64,000 nt of DNA. It comes from Pseudomonas sp. N040 (GTDB lineage Bacteria; Pseudomonadota; Gammaproteobacteria; Pseudomonadales; Pseudomonadaceae). Positions 42,315 through 54,354 of the stretch are shown here, piece after piece. The notes below the pieces were generated by a model. The model was not told the DNA's origin, did no database searches, and saw nothing but the letters and a program-made list of their open reading frames with translations. Numbering within the stretch: position 1 is the stretch's first letter; each line of letters begins with the position of its first letter. The translations under genes and the position numbers were made by a program. The DNA is taken from assembly GCF_015637705.1 (NCBI RefSeq), contig NZ_JADOBE010000004.1, positions 1 to 64,000 of the forward strand, read 5' to 3'.

Positions 42315-42758
42315 ATGTCCATGCCCAGCGAACTGGTACGCCAGCTCACCGAAGAACAGATCGCCTTCGTCCAGCGCAGCGGGCTCAAGGCCGAAGTCGC
42401 CGAACCGGGCTTCGTACGCCTGCGCATGCCGCTGGCCGGCAACCAGAACCACATCGGCAGCATGTACGCCGGGGCGCTGTTCACCCTGGCGGAAATCCCC
42501 GGCGGGGCGCTGTTCATGACCAGTTTCGACGTGCAACGCTTCTATCCGATCGTCAAGGAAATGAACCTGCGCTTTCGCCGGCCAGCCACCGGCGACATCC
42601 TGGTCGAGGCACGCCTGCCTGCCGAGCAGATCGCCGAGATCAGCGCCCGGGCGCTGGCCGAGGGCAAGGCCGACTATCGCCTGGAACTGGAGTTGAAGGA
42701 TGCCGGCGGGGAAGTGGTGGCGGTCAGCCAGGGGCTGTACCAGATGCGCCGGCGCTGA
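42315..42758 (+). CDS. Hotdog-fold thioesterase-like protein (DUF4442/PaaI-like)
   Basis: 147 residues with a single hotdog domain. MPLAGNQNHIGSMYAGALF (about 38-56) leads into the long central helix region TLAEIPGGALFM, followed by four antiparallel strands ending in SQGLYQMRRR. Relatives include acyl-CoA thioesterases and the C-terminal domain of YiiD; no catalytic residue can be assigned with confidence. The ATG at 42315 is used, with an alternative Met three codons on. Converges on the ParA gene. Confidence 0.75.
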   Translation: MSMPSELVRQLTEEQIAFVQRSGLKAEVAEPGFVRLRMPLAGNQNHIGSMYAGALFTLAEIPGGALFMTSFDVQRFYPIVKEMNLRFRRPATGDILVEARLPAEQIAEISARALAEGKADYRLELELKDAGGEVVAVSQGLYQMRRR

Positions 42759-42773
42759 GCCTGCGGCAGCGGA

Positions 42774-42796
42774 CGCCCCGGCGCAGTACCGGGGCG
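42774..42796. terminator. GC-rich hairpin between convergent genes
   Basis: CGCCCCGG and CCGGGGCG around a 7-base loop, lying between the hotdog gene and the convergent ParA gene. It lacks a T-run on either side, so intrinsic termination is doubtful. Confidence 0.4.
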
Positions 42797-42812
42797 GGGG
42801 CGGGTTGTACGG

Positions 42813-43586
42813 CTAGTTGCCCGACTCGAGCAGGCGGTGCAGTTCGACGAACTGCTGGGTCAGCTTGTGCCGCGGATCCAGGTGGATCAGCGGCATGCAC
42901 GCCTGGTGTGACTCGCGCATGCGTACCGAACTCATCAGGTTCACCGGCAGCACTGGCAGGCCTTCCTCGCTCAGTTCGTCGAGCAACTGCTGTGGCAGGG
43001 AGGCGCGCGGCTGGAACTGGTTGACCACGATGCCCTCGACTTGCAGGTCCTCGTTGTGGTCGTCGCGCAGTTCTTCGATTTCCGCCAGCAGGCCATACAG
43101 CGCCTGGCGCGAGAAACTGTCGCAGTCGAACGGGATCAGCACACGATCGGCAGCTATCAGCGCGGAGACGGTATAGAAGTTCAGCGCCGGCGGGGTATCC
43201 ATGTAGATGCGGTCGTAGTCACCGGCCAGGTCCTCCAGCAACTTAGCCAGCTTGTTGATCTTGTGCTTGGCCTCCAGCTTGGGCTGCAGGTCGGCCAGTT
43301 CGGCCGTGGCGGTAATCACATGCAGGTTGTCAAACGGCGTTTCATAGATGTCGACCTTGCCCTTCTTGCTGAACGCGCCGGACGACAGCGTCTGCTTGAA
43401 GAACTCGGCGATGCCGATCGGGATGTCGGCGCCCGTCAGGCCGGTCAGGTAATGCGTCGAGTTGGCCTGGGAGTCCAGGTCGATCAGCAGGGTCCGGTAG
43501 CCCTCTGCCGCGCTGACTGCCGCGAGGTTGCAGGCGATGCTCGACTTGCCGACACCCCCTTTCTGATTGAACACTACACGCCGCAT
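42813..43586 (-). CDS. ParA/MinD-family ATPase (PA5028-type)
   Basis: 257-residue P-loop ATPase with the deviant Walker A KGGVGKSS (residues 9-16), the switch-I-like LLIDLDSQANSTHYL and YMDTPPALNFY (Walker B region). It is an orphan: no ParB gene or parS-like repeats are seen nearby, so it is probably not the chromosomal partition ATPase, which lies elsewhere in Pseudomonas. Orphan ParA-like proteins position cell-surface or chemotaxis complexes; the cargo here is unknown. The gene starts with ATG at 43586, 80 bp from hemE. Confidence 0.88.
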   Translation of the reverse strand: MRRVVFNQKGGVGKSSIACNLAAVSAAEGYRTLLIDLDSQANSTHYLTGLTGADIPIGIAEFFKQTLSSGAFSKKGKVDIYETPFDNLHVITATAELADLQPKLEAKHKINKLAKLLEDLAGDYDRIYMDTPPALNFYTVSALIAADRVLIPFDCDSFSRQALYGLLAEIEELRDDHNEDLQVEGIVVNQFQPRASLPQQLLDELSEEGLPVLPVNLMSSVRMRESHQACMPLIHLDPRHKLTQQFVELHRLLESGN

Positions 43587-43666
43587 CGGTCATTCCCCCA
43601 CATCATTAATTCCAAGAAATCCAGCGCACCGCCGCCAACTGACGCGGTCCGCCCGTTGCACTGCCG

Positions 43667-44776
43667 TCACACGCCTGCCTGGTGACTCTCTGTTTCCTGG
43701 TGACGCACGTTTCCCTGGTGATAGGGCGCCGAAAACTCGTGCACCGCCTCGATAAAGGCCCCGGCATGCGCCGGATCGACTTCCGGCGTGATGCCGTGGC
43801 CGAGGTTGAACACGTGGCCGCTGCCGCTGCCATAGCTGGCCAGGATACGCGCCACCTCGGCACGGATCGCCGCCGGCCGGGCATACAGCACCGTCGGATC
43901 CATGTTGCCCTGCAAGGCGACCTTGTCACCCACCCGCGCGCGCGCCTGGCCGAGGTCGCAGGTCCAGTCCAGGCCCAGGGCCTCGGCACCGGTCGCCGCC
44001 ATCGATTCCAGCCACAGCCCGCCATTCTTGGTGAACAGGATCACCGGCACCTGCCGGCCCTCGTGCTGGCGAATCAGGCCGTTGACGATCTGCTGCATAT
44101 AGGCCAGGGAAAACTCCTGGTAGGCCGCCGCGGACAGGCTGCCACCCCAGGTATCGAAGATCTGCACAGCCTGCGCACCGGCGCGGATCTGGCCATTCAG
44201 GTAACCGGTGACCGCTTGTGCCAGCTTGTCGAGCAGCACATGCATGGCCTGCGGGTTGTCGTAGAGCATGGCCTTGGACTTGCGGAAATCCTTCGACGAA
44301 CCGCCCTCGACCATGTAGGTGGCCAGGGTCCAGGGGCTGCCGGAAAAGCCGATCAGCGGCACCCGGCCATTCAGCGCGCCGCGGATGGTACGCACGGCAT
44401 CCATCACATAGCCGAGGTCCTGCTCCGGATCGGGAATCGGCAGGGCCTCGATATCGGCCGCCGTGTTGATGACCTTCTTGAAGCGCGGTCCTTCACCGGT
44501 CTCGAAATACAGGCCCTGGCCCATGGCATCCGGAATGGTCAGGATGTCGGAGAACAGGATGGCCGCGTCCAGCGGGTAACGCTCCAGCGGCTGCAGGGTG
44601 ACTTCGCAGGCAAACTGCGGATTCTGCATCAGGCTCATGAAGTTGCCGGCCTTGGCACGGCTGGCGCGGTATTCCGGTAAATAGCGACCGGCCTGACGCA
44701 TCATCCAGACCGGGGTGACGTCCACCGGCTGCTTCAGCAGGGCGCGCAAGAATCGATCATTTTTCAGCAGGGTCAT
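43667..44776 (-). CDS. hemE: Uroporphyrinogen decarboxylase
   Basis: 369-residue enzyme of haem synthesis converting uroporphyrinogen III to coproporphyrinogen III. Seen are [16 protein letters not shown] (about 21-36), the substrate-binding [15 protein letters not shown] with its aspartate, and [17 protein letters not shown]. The usual protein ends near SAPYHQ at about residue 355. Here a tail [17 protein letters not shown] follows, coded by an 18-bp tandem repeat. Start ATG at 44776 with CGGAAGC upstream. Separated from gltD by a strong terminator. Confidence 0.97.
   Translation of the reverse strand: MTLLKNDRFLRALLKQPVDVTPVWMMRQAGRYLPEYRASRAKAGNFMSLMQNPQFACEVTLQPLERYPLDAAILFSDILTIPDAMGQGLYFETGEGPRFKKVINTAADIEALPIPDPEQDLGYVMDAVRTIRGALNGRVPLIGFSGSPWTLATYMVEGGSSKDFRKSKAMLYDNPQAMHVLLDKLAQAVTGYLNGQIRAGAQAVQIFDTWGGSLSAAAYQEFSLAYMQQIVNGLIRQHEGRQVPVILFTKNGGLWLESMAATGAEALGLDWTCDLGQARARVGDKVALQGNMDPTVLYARPAAIRAEVARILASYGSGSGHVFNLGHGITPEVDPAHAGAFIEAVHEFSAPYHQGNVRHQETESHQAGV
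43678..43731. repeat. 18-bp tandem repeat at the hemE 3' end
   Basis: CCTGGTGA recurs at 43678, 43696 and 43714, exactly 18 bp apart, with partly conserved spacers (CTCTCTGTTT, CGCACGTTTC). On the minus strand this encodes repeating HQxxxx units that lengthen HemE. Confidence 0.7.
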
Positions 44777-44823
44777 GGCAAGCTTCCGAGTTGAGTGCGG
44801 CTATTTTCGCAGAGCCCTATGTA

Positions 44824-44849
44824 AAAGGCACGGCGGATGCCGTGCCTTT
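44824..44849 (-). terminator. gltD terminator
   Basis: Perfect stem AAAGGCACGGC / GCCGTGCCTTT with a 4-base loop. On the minus strand it is followed by TTTTAC, so it should end gltBD transcription. A T-run also follows on the plus strand only weakly. Confidence 0.85.
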
Positions 44850-44876
44850 CGTCATGCTGCGTGACTTGCGTCAGTA

Positions 44877-46307
<1,431 letters not shown>

Positions 46308-46357
46308 TCAACAGCAACTTCGCGGGAACGCCTCGAAGCTGCAAGAAAATCAGGGGT

Positions 46358-46378
46358 AAGCGGCCCGCTTGGCCGCTT
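46358..46378 (-). promoter_or_regulatory. Hairpin between gltB and gltD
   Basis: AAGCGGCC / GGCCGCTT with a 5-base loop, 10 bases from the end of the gltB gap and about 60 from the gltD start. No clean T-run follows, so it may be a processing or partial-termination signal setting the subunit ratio. Confidence 0.4.
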
Positions 46379-46387
46379 TGCGCTGCG

Positions 46388-49300
46388 TTATTGCGGGTTG
46401 GCCCGGGTGCTGGATAGCAGGGACGCCAGGTTTGCTGCCTTCGGCTTGACCAGCCAGAACTTGCGCAGGTAGTCGTCCAGATTCTCCATCAGGTTGCGGC
46501 CCCAGTCGCTGGCCGTTTCCTCCACGTACTCTTGCAGCACTTCCTGCAGATGGCTGCGGTAGCCCTCCATCGCCTCACTGCTGATCCGCTGGATTTCCAC
46601 CAACTCATGGTTGACCCGATCGACAAAGGTATTGTCCAGGTCGAGCACGTAGGCGAAACCGCCGGTCATGCCCGAACCGAAGTTGTACCCGGTCTTGCCG
46701 AGCACACAGACAAAACCACCGGTCATGTATTCGCAGCAGTGGTCACCGGTACCCTCGACAACCGCATGCGCGCCGGAGTTGCGCACGGCAAAGCGTTCAC
46801 CTGCGGTACCCGCGGCAAACAGCTTGCCGCCGGTAGCACCGTACAGGCAGGTGTTGCCGATGATCGCCGATTCCTCGGTCTTGAACGGACTGCCGGCTGG
46901 CGGCGCAATCACCAGCTTGCCACCGGTCATGCCCTTGCCCACGTAGTCGTTGGCATCGCCCTGCAGGTACAGATGCAGGCCGCCGGCATTCCACACGCCG
47001 AAGCTCTGCCCGGCAGTTCCCTTGAAGCGGAAGGTGATCGGCGCGGCGGACATGCCCTGATTGCCATGTGCCTTGGCGATTTCACCGGAAATCCGCGCAC
47101 CGATGGAGCGGTCGCAGTTGCAGATATCCAGGCTGAACTCGCCGCCGCGCTTCCCGGCAATTGCCGCGCGGGCCATGTCGACCATCTTCTCGGCCAGCAG
47201 GCCCTGGTCGAACGGCGGGTTGCGGTCAACCTCGCAGAACTGCGGCTTGTCTGCCGGAATGTGCGCACTGCCGAGCAGCGGGCTCAGGTCCAGATGGCTC
47301 TGCTTGGCGGTTTCACCCGGCAGCATTTCCAGCAGGTCGGTGCGCCCGATCAGCTCGCCCAGGCTGCGCACGCCGAGCTTGGCCAGCCACTCGCGGGTTT
47401 CCTCGGCGATAAAGGTGAAGAAGTTCACCACCATGTCGGCCGTGCCGATGAAGTGGTCCTTGCGCAGCCGTTCATTCTGCGTGGCCACCCCGGTGGCGCA
47501 GTTGTTCAGGTGGCAGATGCGCAGGTACTTGCAGCCCAGCGCAATCATCGGCGCCGTGCCGAAACCGAAGCTTTCGGCACCCAGAATGGCGGCCTTGATC
47601 ACATCCAGGCCGGTCTTCAGGCCACCGTCGGTCTGCACCCGCACCTTGCCGCGCAGGTCGTTGCCGCGCAGGGTCTGGTGGGTTTCCGCCAGGCCCAGTT
47701 CCCAGGGGCTGCCGGCGTACTTGATCGATGACAGCGGCGACGCACCGGTACCACCGTCATAACCGGAAATGGTGATCAGGTCGGCATAGGCCTTGGCCAC
47801 GCCGGCGGCGATGGTGCCCACGCCCGGCTCGGCAACCAGCTTGACCGATACCAGCGCCTGCGGATTGACCTGCTTGAGGTCGAAAATCAGTTGCGCCAGA
47901 TCCTCGATCGAATAGATGTCATGGTGCGGCGGCGGCGAAATCAGCGTGACGCCGGGCACGGCATAGCGCAGGCGGGCAATCAGGCCGTTGACCTTGCCGC
48001 CGGGCAACTGGCCGCCCTCGCCGGGCTTGGCGCCCTGGGCCACCTTGATCTGCAGCACCTCGGCATTCACCAGGTATTCCGGCGTGACACCGAAACGGCC
48101 GGTGGCCACCTGCTTGATCTTCGAACTGCGCACGGTGCCGTAACGCGCCGGGTCTTCACCGCCCTCACCGGAGTTGGAACGGCCACCGATGCGGTTCATC
48201 GCCTCGGCGATGGCTTCGTGGGCCTCCGGCGACAGCGCACCGAGGGAAATCCCGGCGGCATCGAAGCGCTTGAAGATCGACTGCAGCGGTTCGATCGCGT
48301 CGATCGGCAGCGGTTGCTCGGCCAGCTTTACCTTGAGCAGGTCGCGCAGCATGGACACCGGACGGTTATCCACCAGCGCCGTGTACTCCTTGAAGCGCGC
48401 GTAGTCACTCTGCTGCACCGCAGCTTGCAGGGTATTCACCACATCCGGGTTGTACGCATGGTACTCACCGCCGTAGACGAACTTCAGCAAACCACCCTGC
48501 TGGATCGGCTTGCGGCTGCTCCAGGCCTCGGCAGCGAGCAGTTTCTGCTCGGCCTCGAGATCGACGAAACGGGCACCCTTGATGCGCGACGCCACGCCGC
48601 GGAAACTGAGTTCCACCACGTCGTCGGCCAGGCCCACCGCCTCGAACAGCTGGGCGCCGCGATACGACGCAATGGTGGAAATGCCCATTTTCGACAGCAC
48701 TTTCAGCAGGCCTTTGGAAATGCCCTTGCGGTAGTACTTGAAGACTTCCTGCAGATCGCCCAGCACCTCGCCGGTGCGAACCAGATCCGCCAGCACCTCA
48801 TAGGCGAGGTACGGGTAAACCACGCTGGCACCGAAACCACAGAGCACGGCGAAATGATGCGGGTCGCGCGCCGTGGCGGTTTCCACCAGGATGTTGCAAT
48901 CGCAACGCAGGCCCTGCTCGACCAGCCGATGGTGCACGGCACCCACCGCCAGCGCGGGATGTGCCGGCAACTTGCCCGGAGCGATGGCGCGATCACTGAG
49001 CACCAGCAGCACCTTGCCGGCACGCACGGCCGCCTCGGCCTGGTCGGCGATGGCACGCACGGCCGCTTCCAGGCCGACATCCTCGGCATAGTTGAGGTCA
49101 ATGTGCTCGCGTGCAAAGCCCGGCCGCTCCAGCGTCAGCAGGGTCTGCCATTTCGCCGGCGAGATCACCGGCGAACTGAGAATCAGGTGATTGGCGTGGC
49201 CCGGAGACTCCTCGAAGATGTTGTGTTCGGCGCCCAGGCAGGTCTCCAGCGACATGACGATCGCTTCGCGCAGCGGGTCGATCGGCGGGTTGGTCACCTG

Positions 49301-50833
49301 CGCAAACTGCTGGCGGAAATAGTCATAGGGCGAGCGCACGCGCTGCGACAGCACCGCCATCGGCGTGTCATCGCCCATCGAGCCGACAGCTTCCTGGCCC
49401 TGCTCGGCGAGCGGACGCAGCACCTGGTCACGCTCCTCGAAGGTGACCTGGAACATCTTCATGTACTGCTTGAGCTGCTCACCGTCATAGCTGGCGGCAC
49501 CATTGTCCTCATCCAGCGAGGCCTGAATGCGCAGGGCACTCTGGCGCAACCACTGCTTGTACGGATGGCGCGACTTCAGGCGGCTGTCGATATCATCCGA
49601 CTGCAGCACCTGCCCGGTTTCAGTGTCGATCGCAAGAATCTGCCCGGGGCCGACCCGGCCCTTGCCGATGACGTCCTCGGGCTGGTAGTTCCACACGCCC
49701 ACTTCGGAAGCCAGGGTGATATAGCCATTCTTGGTAGTCACCCAGCGCGCCGGACGCAGGCCGTTGCGATCCAGCAGGCAGACGGCATAGCGCCCGTCGG
49801 TCAGGACTACGCCAGCCGGACCATCCCAGGGCTCCATGTTCAACGAGTTGAACTCGTAAAACGCCCGCAGATCGGCATCCATGCTTTCAACGTTCTGCCA
49901 GGCCGGCGGAATGATCATGCGCAGGCCGCGGAACAGGTCCATGCCGCCGGTAACCATCAGCTCCAGCATGTTGTCCATGCTGGAAGAGTCCGAACCCACC
50001 CGGTTGACCAGCGGGCCCAGCTCGTCCAGATCGCCAATCAGCTCATTGGCGAACTTGCTGCGCCGGGCCTGCGCCCAGTTGCGGTTGCCGGTAATGGTGT
50101 TGATCTCGCCATTGTGGGCAAGGAAACGGAACGGCTGGGCCAGCGGCCACCTGGGCAAGGTATTGGTGGAAAACCGCTGGTGAAACACGCAGATTGCCGT
50201 CTGCAGGCGCTCATCCCCCAGATCCGGGTAGAACTGCTGCAAGTCCGCCGGCATCATCAGGCCCTTGTAGATGATGGTCTTGGGCGAAAAGCTGCAGATG
50301 TAGTGATCCGTGTCAGCCGCGTTGGCAACCGAGGAGCGGCGGCGCGCAACAAACAGCTTGATGGCGAACTGCTGATCGCTCAGCCCGTCACCACCAATAA
50401 ATACCTGCTCGATCTGCGGCAGGCGCTCCAGGGCCAGCCGGCCCAGCACGGAGCTATCCACCGGCACCTGACGCCAGCCAATCAGCTGCAGGCCAGCCGC
50501 CAGAATTTCACGGTTCATGTTTTCACGAGCAGCCGCAGCCCGCGCAGGGTCCTGATTGAAGAACACCATGCCCACCGCATATTGCTGCGGCAGCTCGACA
50601 GAAAAGTGCTCTTTGGCCTTGGCGCGCAGGAACAGGTCGGGCTTCTGGATCAGCAACCCGCACCCATCTCCGGTCTTGCCGTCGGCGTTAATCCCGCCAC
50701 GGTGGGTCATGCAGGTCAAGGCCTCGATGGCCGTCTGCAACAGATGGTGACTGGCCTCACCCTGCATGTGGGAGATCAGGCCGAAGCCGCAGTTATCCTT
50801 GAACTCATCAGGATGATATAGACCCGCTTTCAT
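46388..50833 (-). CDS. gltB: Glutamate synthase (NADPH) large subunit
   Basis: 1481-residue enzyme forming glutamate from glutamine and 2-oxoglutarate. The glutaminase nucleophile is Cys15 in [11 protein letters not shown], exposed after removal of a 14-residue propeptide. The FMN/synthase domain shows [12 protein letters not shown] and [20 protein letters not shown]. The 3Fe-4S cysteines lie in [20 protein letters not shown], and the beta-helix C-terminal domain is Gly-rich. I use ATG 50833 ([11 protein letters not shown]), the family start, rather than the GTG at 50845. A good sigma-70 promoter lies upstream. Confidence 0.98.
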   Translation of the reverse strand: MKAGLYHPDEFKDNCGFGLISHMQGEASHHLLQTAIEALTCMTHRGGINADGKTGDGCGLLIQKPDLFLRAKAKEHFSVELPQQYAVGMVFFNQDPARAAAARENMNREILAAGLQLIGWRQVPVDSSVLGRLALERLPQIEQVFIGGDGLSDQQFAIKLFVARRRSSVANAADTDHYICSFSPKTIIYKGLMMPADLQQFYPDLGDERLQTAICVFHQRFSTNTLPRWPLAQPFRFLAHNGEINTITGNRNWAQARRSKFANELIGDLDELGPLVNRVGSDSSSMDNMLELMVTGGMDLFRGLRMIIPPAWQNVESMDADLRAFYEFNSLNMEPWDGPAGVVLTDGRYAVCLLDRNGLRPARWVTTKNGYITLASEVGVWNYQPEDVIGKGRVGPGQILAIDTETGQVLQSDDIDSRLKSRHPYKQWLRQSALRIQASLDEDNGAASYDGEQLKQYMKMFQVTFEERDQVLRPLAEQGQEAVGSMGDDTPMAVLSQRVRSPYDYFRQQFAQVTNPPIDPLREAIVMSLETCLGAEHNIFEESPGHANHLILSSPVISPAKWQTLLTLERPGFAREHIDLNYAEDVGLEAAVRAIADQAEAAVRAGKVLLVLSDRAIAPGKLPAHPALAVGAVHHRLVEQGLRCDCNILVETATARDPHHFAVLCGFGASVVYPYLAYEVLADLVRTGEVLGDLQEVFKYYRKGISKGLLKVLSKMGISTIASYRGAQLFEAVGLADDVVELSFRGVASRIKGARFVDLEAEQKLLAAEAWSSRKPIQQGGLLKFVYGGEYHAYNPDVVNTLQAAVQQSDYARFKEYTALVDNRPVSMLRDLLKVKLAEQPLPIDAIEPLQSIFKRFDAAGISLGALSPEAHEAIAEAMNRIGGRSNSGEGGEDPARYGTVRSSKIKQVATGRFGVTPEYLVNAEVLQIKVAQGAKPGEGGQLPGGKVNGLIARLRYAVPGVTLISPPPHHDIYSIEDLAQLIFDLKQVNPQALVSVKLVAEPGVGTIAAGVAKAYADLITISGYDGGTGASPLSSIKYAGSPWELGLAETHQTLRGNDLRGKVRVQTDGGLKTGLDVIKAAILGAESFGFGTAPMIALGCKYLRICHLNNCATGVATQNERLRKDHFIGTADMVVNFFTFIAEETREWLAKLGVRSLGELIGRTDLLEMLPGETAKQSHLDLSPLLGSAHIPADKPQFCEVDRNPPFDQGLLAEKMVDMARAAIAGKRGGEFSLDICNCDRSIGARISGEIAKAHGNQGMSAAPITFRFKGTAGQSFGVWNAGGLHLYLQGDANDYVGKGMTGGKLVIAPPAGSPFKTEESAIIGNTCLYGATGGKLFAAGTAGERFAVRNSGAHAVVEGTGDHCCEYMTGGFVCVLGKTGYNFGSGMTGGFAYVLDLDNTFVDRVNHELVEIQRISSEAMEGYRSHLQEVLQEYVEETASDWGRNLMENLDDYLRKFWLVKPKAANLASLLSSTRANPQ

Positions 50834-50923
50834 AGACGCTCTCACCAGAAACTTCTTTCAAATTCAATCAGTTACCTTACGCGCAGGTCAATGCGCCAGC
50901 TTTGCGCAGGCAAAAGGGAGGTC

Positions 50924-50952
50924 ATTGTACATATCCACCCAAGTCGTCACAA
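50924..50952 (-). promoter_or_regulatory. Sigma-70-like promoter for gltB
   Basis: On the minus strand: -35 TTGTGA (50952-50947), 17-bp spacer, -10 TACAAT (50929-50924). It gives a leader of about 85 bases before the gltB ATG. Confidence 0.6.
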
Positions 50953-51000
50953 ATGTTGATGACGACCCAGTGGAACCAGATGTCGCCTGAGCGAAGGAAA

Positions 51001-51035
51001 GTCAGGCGCGCCACTGCTAGTGGTGACGCCCTGAC
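51001..51035 (-). terminator. damX terminator
   Basis: GTCAGGCGCGCCACT pairs imperfectly with AGTGGTGACGCCCTGAC across a 3-base loop. On the minus strand it is followed by TTTCCTT. It lies 12 bases past the damX stop and closes the pil-aro-damX run. Confidence 0.6.
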
Positions 51036-51046
51036 CCGCGGGCGGT

Positions 51047-52672
51047 TCAGCGCCCCGCGGACATCTCTTGCTGGATGCTGGCAAAGGTCTTGGGCCAGGG
51101 CTTGCCCGCCTGGATTTTTGCCGGCAAGGTCTGTACCGCAGCCTGCGCAGCATCACGACCGGAAAAGACCCCATAGGTCACCACATACATAGGCGCCCCC
51201 TGGTGCAACTTCATGAAGTAATGGTAATCGCCGCCATTCTGCTTCACGAAAGACTTCGCGCTGGCCTCCGACCGGGTCCCGAGAATTTGCAAGGTAACCC
51301 GCGAGGCCTCCTGCGCCCTGTACCACTGGCTGCCTGCCGAAGCGCTGGCCGTGACTGCTGGCGGCTTCGGCTTGGGTTGATCCTGCACTACAGGTAGCGC
51401 TGTCGCGGACGCCACTGGCGCAGCTGCAGAAGCGACCTCAACAGCTGCCGTGACCGGTGGAACCTGAGCGGCAGCGCTACCGGGCGCACCCGACGCGGAC
51501 ACAGGGGGGGCGACTTGAGCCGGCGCCTGGGAATTCGGCAGGGGCAATGGCACCAGCGCGCCGGGCGACTCGGCCGCTACCACGACAGGCCCGGCAACCG
51601 TTTCGGCTGGAGCAAGAACCTCTTGCGCGCCAGCAGCGTCCTCTCCCTCAGCATTCCCGGAGGCCTGCGCCAGGGGCTCCCTGATAATCGGCTGGACTAC
51701 TTGCGGCGTAGCGCTGGCGCTGCTGGAAAACTCCACTGTCGGCGCCCTGCTCGGGACCTCGGCCCCTGCCTGCCCAGAGCCGGCAGTGGCGGGGACGAGC
51801 ACCTCACCCGGCACCGGCCCAGTATTACTGTTCATCAACCACGCACCACCCACGACCGCGGCAGCAATAACCAGTGCAAGCACATGCTTCTTCGGTAGAC
51901 CGAACGAAAAACCCCGCGCACCCTGCGCCCCGCGATCGGCCAGCATCGCCTCGATCATGGTGTCTCGCGCCACCTGGTTGATTGCCCCCGGCCAGCCCTC
52001 GGACTCCGCGTGAATGCTCTCGATCTGCTCATCGGTCAGCAGCTCCAGCGACTGGCCAGCCCCCTCAAGCCGCAGCGCGAGATACTCGCGGGTTTCTGCA
52101 TCGGTGTATGGCTGCAGCTCTACGCAGTGAACGCTTGCCGGATCCTCGGCCAGCAGACCAAGCCGTGGCGCAAGCTCGGCCTCGGCGAAGAGAAATACAT
52201 GCAAGCGACCTGCGCCGTTGCCTGCCGCCAACGCGATCAAAACCCTCAACGCCTGATCGTCAAGCCGACCCGCATCATCCACCAGCAGATACACTTCCTG
52301 GCCTGTCACTGCCAGTTGGCCAGCCCGCGACAAAATCGCGTCGACCGCAGGAGAACTGGCTCCCACCCCACTGGCTACAAGCTTCAAGACTGCCGCAGAA
52401 GCTCCGGACTCACGGCCCGACAACACAATGCTGTGCACCGACTGCTTATTGGTGCTGGCGACCAAGGCCTGGCGCAACAAGGTTTTGCCACTGCCCTTCG
52501 GGCCAGCCACCAACAACAGCTGTTGGCCGTAGCGGGCCAAATGGTGCAACTGGCCCAGAACGGACTTTCTCTGTGCGGGGTAAAACTTGAAGCCAGGGAC
52601 TCGAGGAGTGAATGGATCATGGCTGAACTGGTAGTACCCCAGAAGCGCTTCGTCGGCATGCAAACTAGTCAT
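51047..52672 (-). CDS. damX: DamX-like AAA ATPase/SPOR-domain cell-division protein
   Basis: 541 residues. An N-terminal AAA+ ATPase domain of the ExeA/DamX type has Walker A AGPKGSGKTLL (about 51-61) and VYLLVDDAGRLDD (Walker B). One membrane helix LALVIAAAVVGGAWLM (about 264) follows, then a long Ala/Pro/Val-rich linker and a C-terminal SPOR domain (about 460-535), which binds denuded septal peptidoglycan. The frame reaches 52723, but ATG 52672 with GAGG upstream leaves a 10-bp gap to aroB instead of an overlap. Last gene of the run, as with E. coli aroK-aroB-damX. Confidence 0.9.
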   Translation of the reverse strand: MTSLHADEALLGYYQFSHDPFTPRVPGFKFYPAQRKSVLGQLHHLARYGQQLLLVAGPKGSGKTLLRQALVASTNKQSVHSIVLSGRESGASAAVLKLVASGVGASSPAVDAILSRAGQLAVTGQEVYLLVDDAGRLDDQALRVLIALAAGNGAGRLHVFLFAEAELAPRLGLLAEDPASVHCVELQPYTDAETREYLALRLEGAGQSLELLTDEQIESIHAESEGWPGAINQVARDTMIEAMLADRGAQGARGFSFGLPKKHVLALVIAAAVVGGAWLMNSNTGPVPGEVLVPATAGSGQAGAEVPSRAPTVEFSSSASATPQVVQPIIREPLAQASGNAEGEDAAGAQEVLAPAETVAGPVVVAAESPGALVPLPLPNSQAPAQVAPPVSASGAPGSAAAQVPPVTAAVEVASAAAPVASATALPVVQDQPKPKPPAVTASASAGSQWYRAQEASRVTLQILGTRSEASAKSFVKQNGGDYHYFMKLHQGAPMYVVTYGVFSGRDAAQAAVQTLPAKIQAGKPWPKTFASIQQEMSAGR

Positions 52673-52682
52673 GAATTCCTCT

Positions 52683-53786
52683 TCAGTCGTGAAGCTGTCC
52701 CACAATGGCACGATAATCCGCACTCAGCGTGGCATGTAAAATCTCTTCGGGATAATCACCAACTACCATGGCTTCACCCAGCTTGCGCAACAGTACAAAC
52801 CTGATGCGCCCATCCTGAACCTTCTTGTCTATGGCCATATGTTGGAGAAAGTGTTCGGCGGTCATTTCCACAGGGGGAATAACCGGCAACCCCGCACGCC
52901 GCAAAAGCCGAATGCCGCGATCGCGCTCTTCGCTACTCAGGAAACCCAGCAAACGCGACATTTCCAGCGCCATGACTGTTCCTGCGGCAACCGCCTCGCC
53001 GTGCAGCCAGACCCCATAGCCCATGTGCGTCTCGATTGCATGCCCAAAGGTATGCCCCAAGTTTAGCGTCGCGCGCAATCCCGTTTCGCGCTCATCCAGC
53101 CCAACGACGCGCGCCTTGGCTTCGCATGACCGGCGAATGGCTTCAGTAAGCGCGTCAGCCTGCAGCGCGATAATCTGCTCAAGGTTGTGCTCAAGCCACG
53201 CGAGGAAGCCCTCGTCGCAAATCAAGCCGTACTTGATGACCTCCGCCAGGCCTGAAGAAAACTCACGGGGCGGCAGCGTTTTCAGGGTATCCGTATCAAT
53301 CACAACGGCCTTCGGCTGATAAAAAGCACCGACCATGTTTTTTCCCATGGGGTGATTAATCCCGGTTTTACCACCGACGGAAGAATCTACCTGCGAAAGC
53401 AGTGTTGTCGGGACCTGGATGAAATCGATCCCCCGCTGATAACAGGCCGCTGCAAACCCCGCCATATCGCCAATCACGCCACCACCCAGGGCGATAATCG
53501 TCGACTTACGATCAAAGCGAGCACCGAGAAGACCATCAAAGATTAACTGGAGAGTTTCCCAAGTCTTGTAAGACTCCCCGTCTGGCAAGGTAACAACAGC
53601 CACATCGTAACCGGCAAGTGCCGAACACAGCGCATCAAGGTAGAGCGGCGCCACCGTTTGGTTGGTAACGACAGCAACCTGCTTCCCCGCCAGATGATCT
53701 GCAAAATACTGTGCACGACCGAGAATGCCCGAGCCGATATAAATCGGGTAGCTGCGTTCACCAAGTTTTACATAAAGAGTCTGCAT
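52683..53786 (-). CDS. aroB: 3-dehydroquinate synthase
   Basis: 367-residue NAD-dependent enzyme, second step of the shikimate pathway, converting DAHP to 3-dehydroquinate. Seen are [21 protein letters not shown] (NAD-binding, about 97-117), [19 protein letters not shown] (about 126-144), and zinc ligands in the [12 protein letters not shown] region. Length typical. Start ATG at 53786, 46 bp after aroK. Confidence 0.98.
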   Translation of the reverse strand: MQTLYVKLGERSYPIYIGSGILGRAQYFADHLAGKQVAVVTNQTVAPLYLDALCSALAGYDVAVVTLPDGESYKTWETLQLIFDGLLGARFDRKSTIIALGGGVIGDMAGFAAACYQRGIDFIQVPTTLLSQVDSSVGGKTGINHPMGKNMVGAFYQPKAVVIDTDTLKTLPPREFSSGLAEVIKYGLICDEGFLAWLEHNLEQIIALQADALTEAIRRSCEAKARVVGLDERETGLRATLNLGHTFGHAIETHMGYGVWLHGEAVAAGTVMALEMSRLLGFLSSEERDRGIRLLRRAGLPVIPPVEMTAEHFLQHMAIDKKVQDGRIRFVLLRKLGEAMVVGDYPEEILHATLSADYRAIVGQLHD

Positions 53787-53832
53787 GAAGCCCTCCGGAA
53801 AAGGGCCATAGAATATCGCAGTTCACGCTTGG

Positions 53833-54354
53833 TTAACTGCCCGAGCCAGTCTGTAGCTGATCAAGAATTTCCTGAACCACGACCCGCGGAGGGCGCTCGT
53901 CCGTCTCTATCACTATATCGGCAATTTCTCTGTATAGCGGGTCACGCACCGCCATCAGATCGACAAGAACCTGCCCGGGATTGGAAGTTTGCAGGAGGGG
54001 TCTGTTTCTATCGCGCGAGGTTCGCCCTAGCTGCTGTTCAATCGAGGTGTAGAGGTAAATAACCCGCCCGCCGGCCTTCAGCGACTGCCTGTTAGCCGGC
54101 CTCAAGACTGCACCACCGCCGGTTGCAAGAACGATCCCGTCAAGCTCGCACAACTCCGCAATCATCGCTTGCTCACGCTCACGAAATCCCTGCTCACCCT
54201 CAACATCAAAGATCCAGGGGATATCGGCGCCAGTTCGCTGCTCGATTTCCTTATCGGAATCCTTGAATGGCATTCGCAACTCTTTGGCAAGCAAACGCCC
54301 GATGGTGCTTTTACCAGCACCCATCGGGCCAACCAGAATCAGGTTCTGCACCAC
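53833..54354 (-). CDS. aroK: Shikimate kinase I
   Basis: 173-residue P-loop kinase phosphorylating shikimate. Walker [10 protein letters not shown] at 9-17, shikimate-binding DSDKEIEQR and [10 protein letters not shown], and [10 protein letters not shown]. It starts with GTG at 54354 directly after the pilQ TGA; a second GTG follows at 54351. This tight link of aroK to pilQ is normal in Pseudomonas. Confidence 0.97.
   Translation of the reverse strand: MVQNLILVGPMGAGKSTIGRLLAKELRMPFKDSDKEIEQRTGADIPWIFDVEGEQGFREREQAMIAELCELDGIVLATGGGAVLRPANRQSLKAGGRVIYLYTSIEQQLGRTSRDRNRPLLQTSNPGQVLVDLMAVRDPLYREIADIVIETDERPPRVVVQEILDQLQTGSGS

Noticed and set aside
42813-43586. Chromosomal partition ParA
   Set aside because: No ParB gene or parS sites nearby; it is an orphan ParA-like ATPase.
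43678-43731. Possible CRISPR or integron-like repeat
   Set aside because: Only three short units, in frame at the end of hemE; simple tandem duplication explains it.
47891-50821. 976-codon open frame on the plus strand opposite gltB
   Set aside because: Antisense shadow of gltB, in which all the conserved motifs are found.
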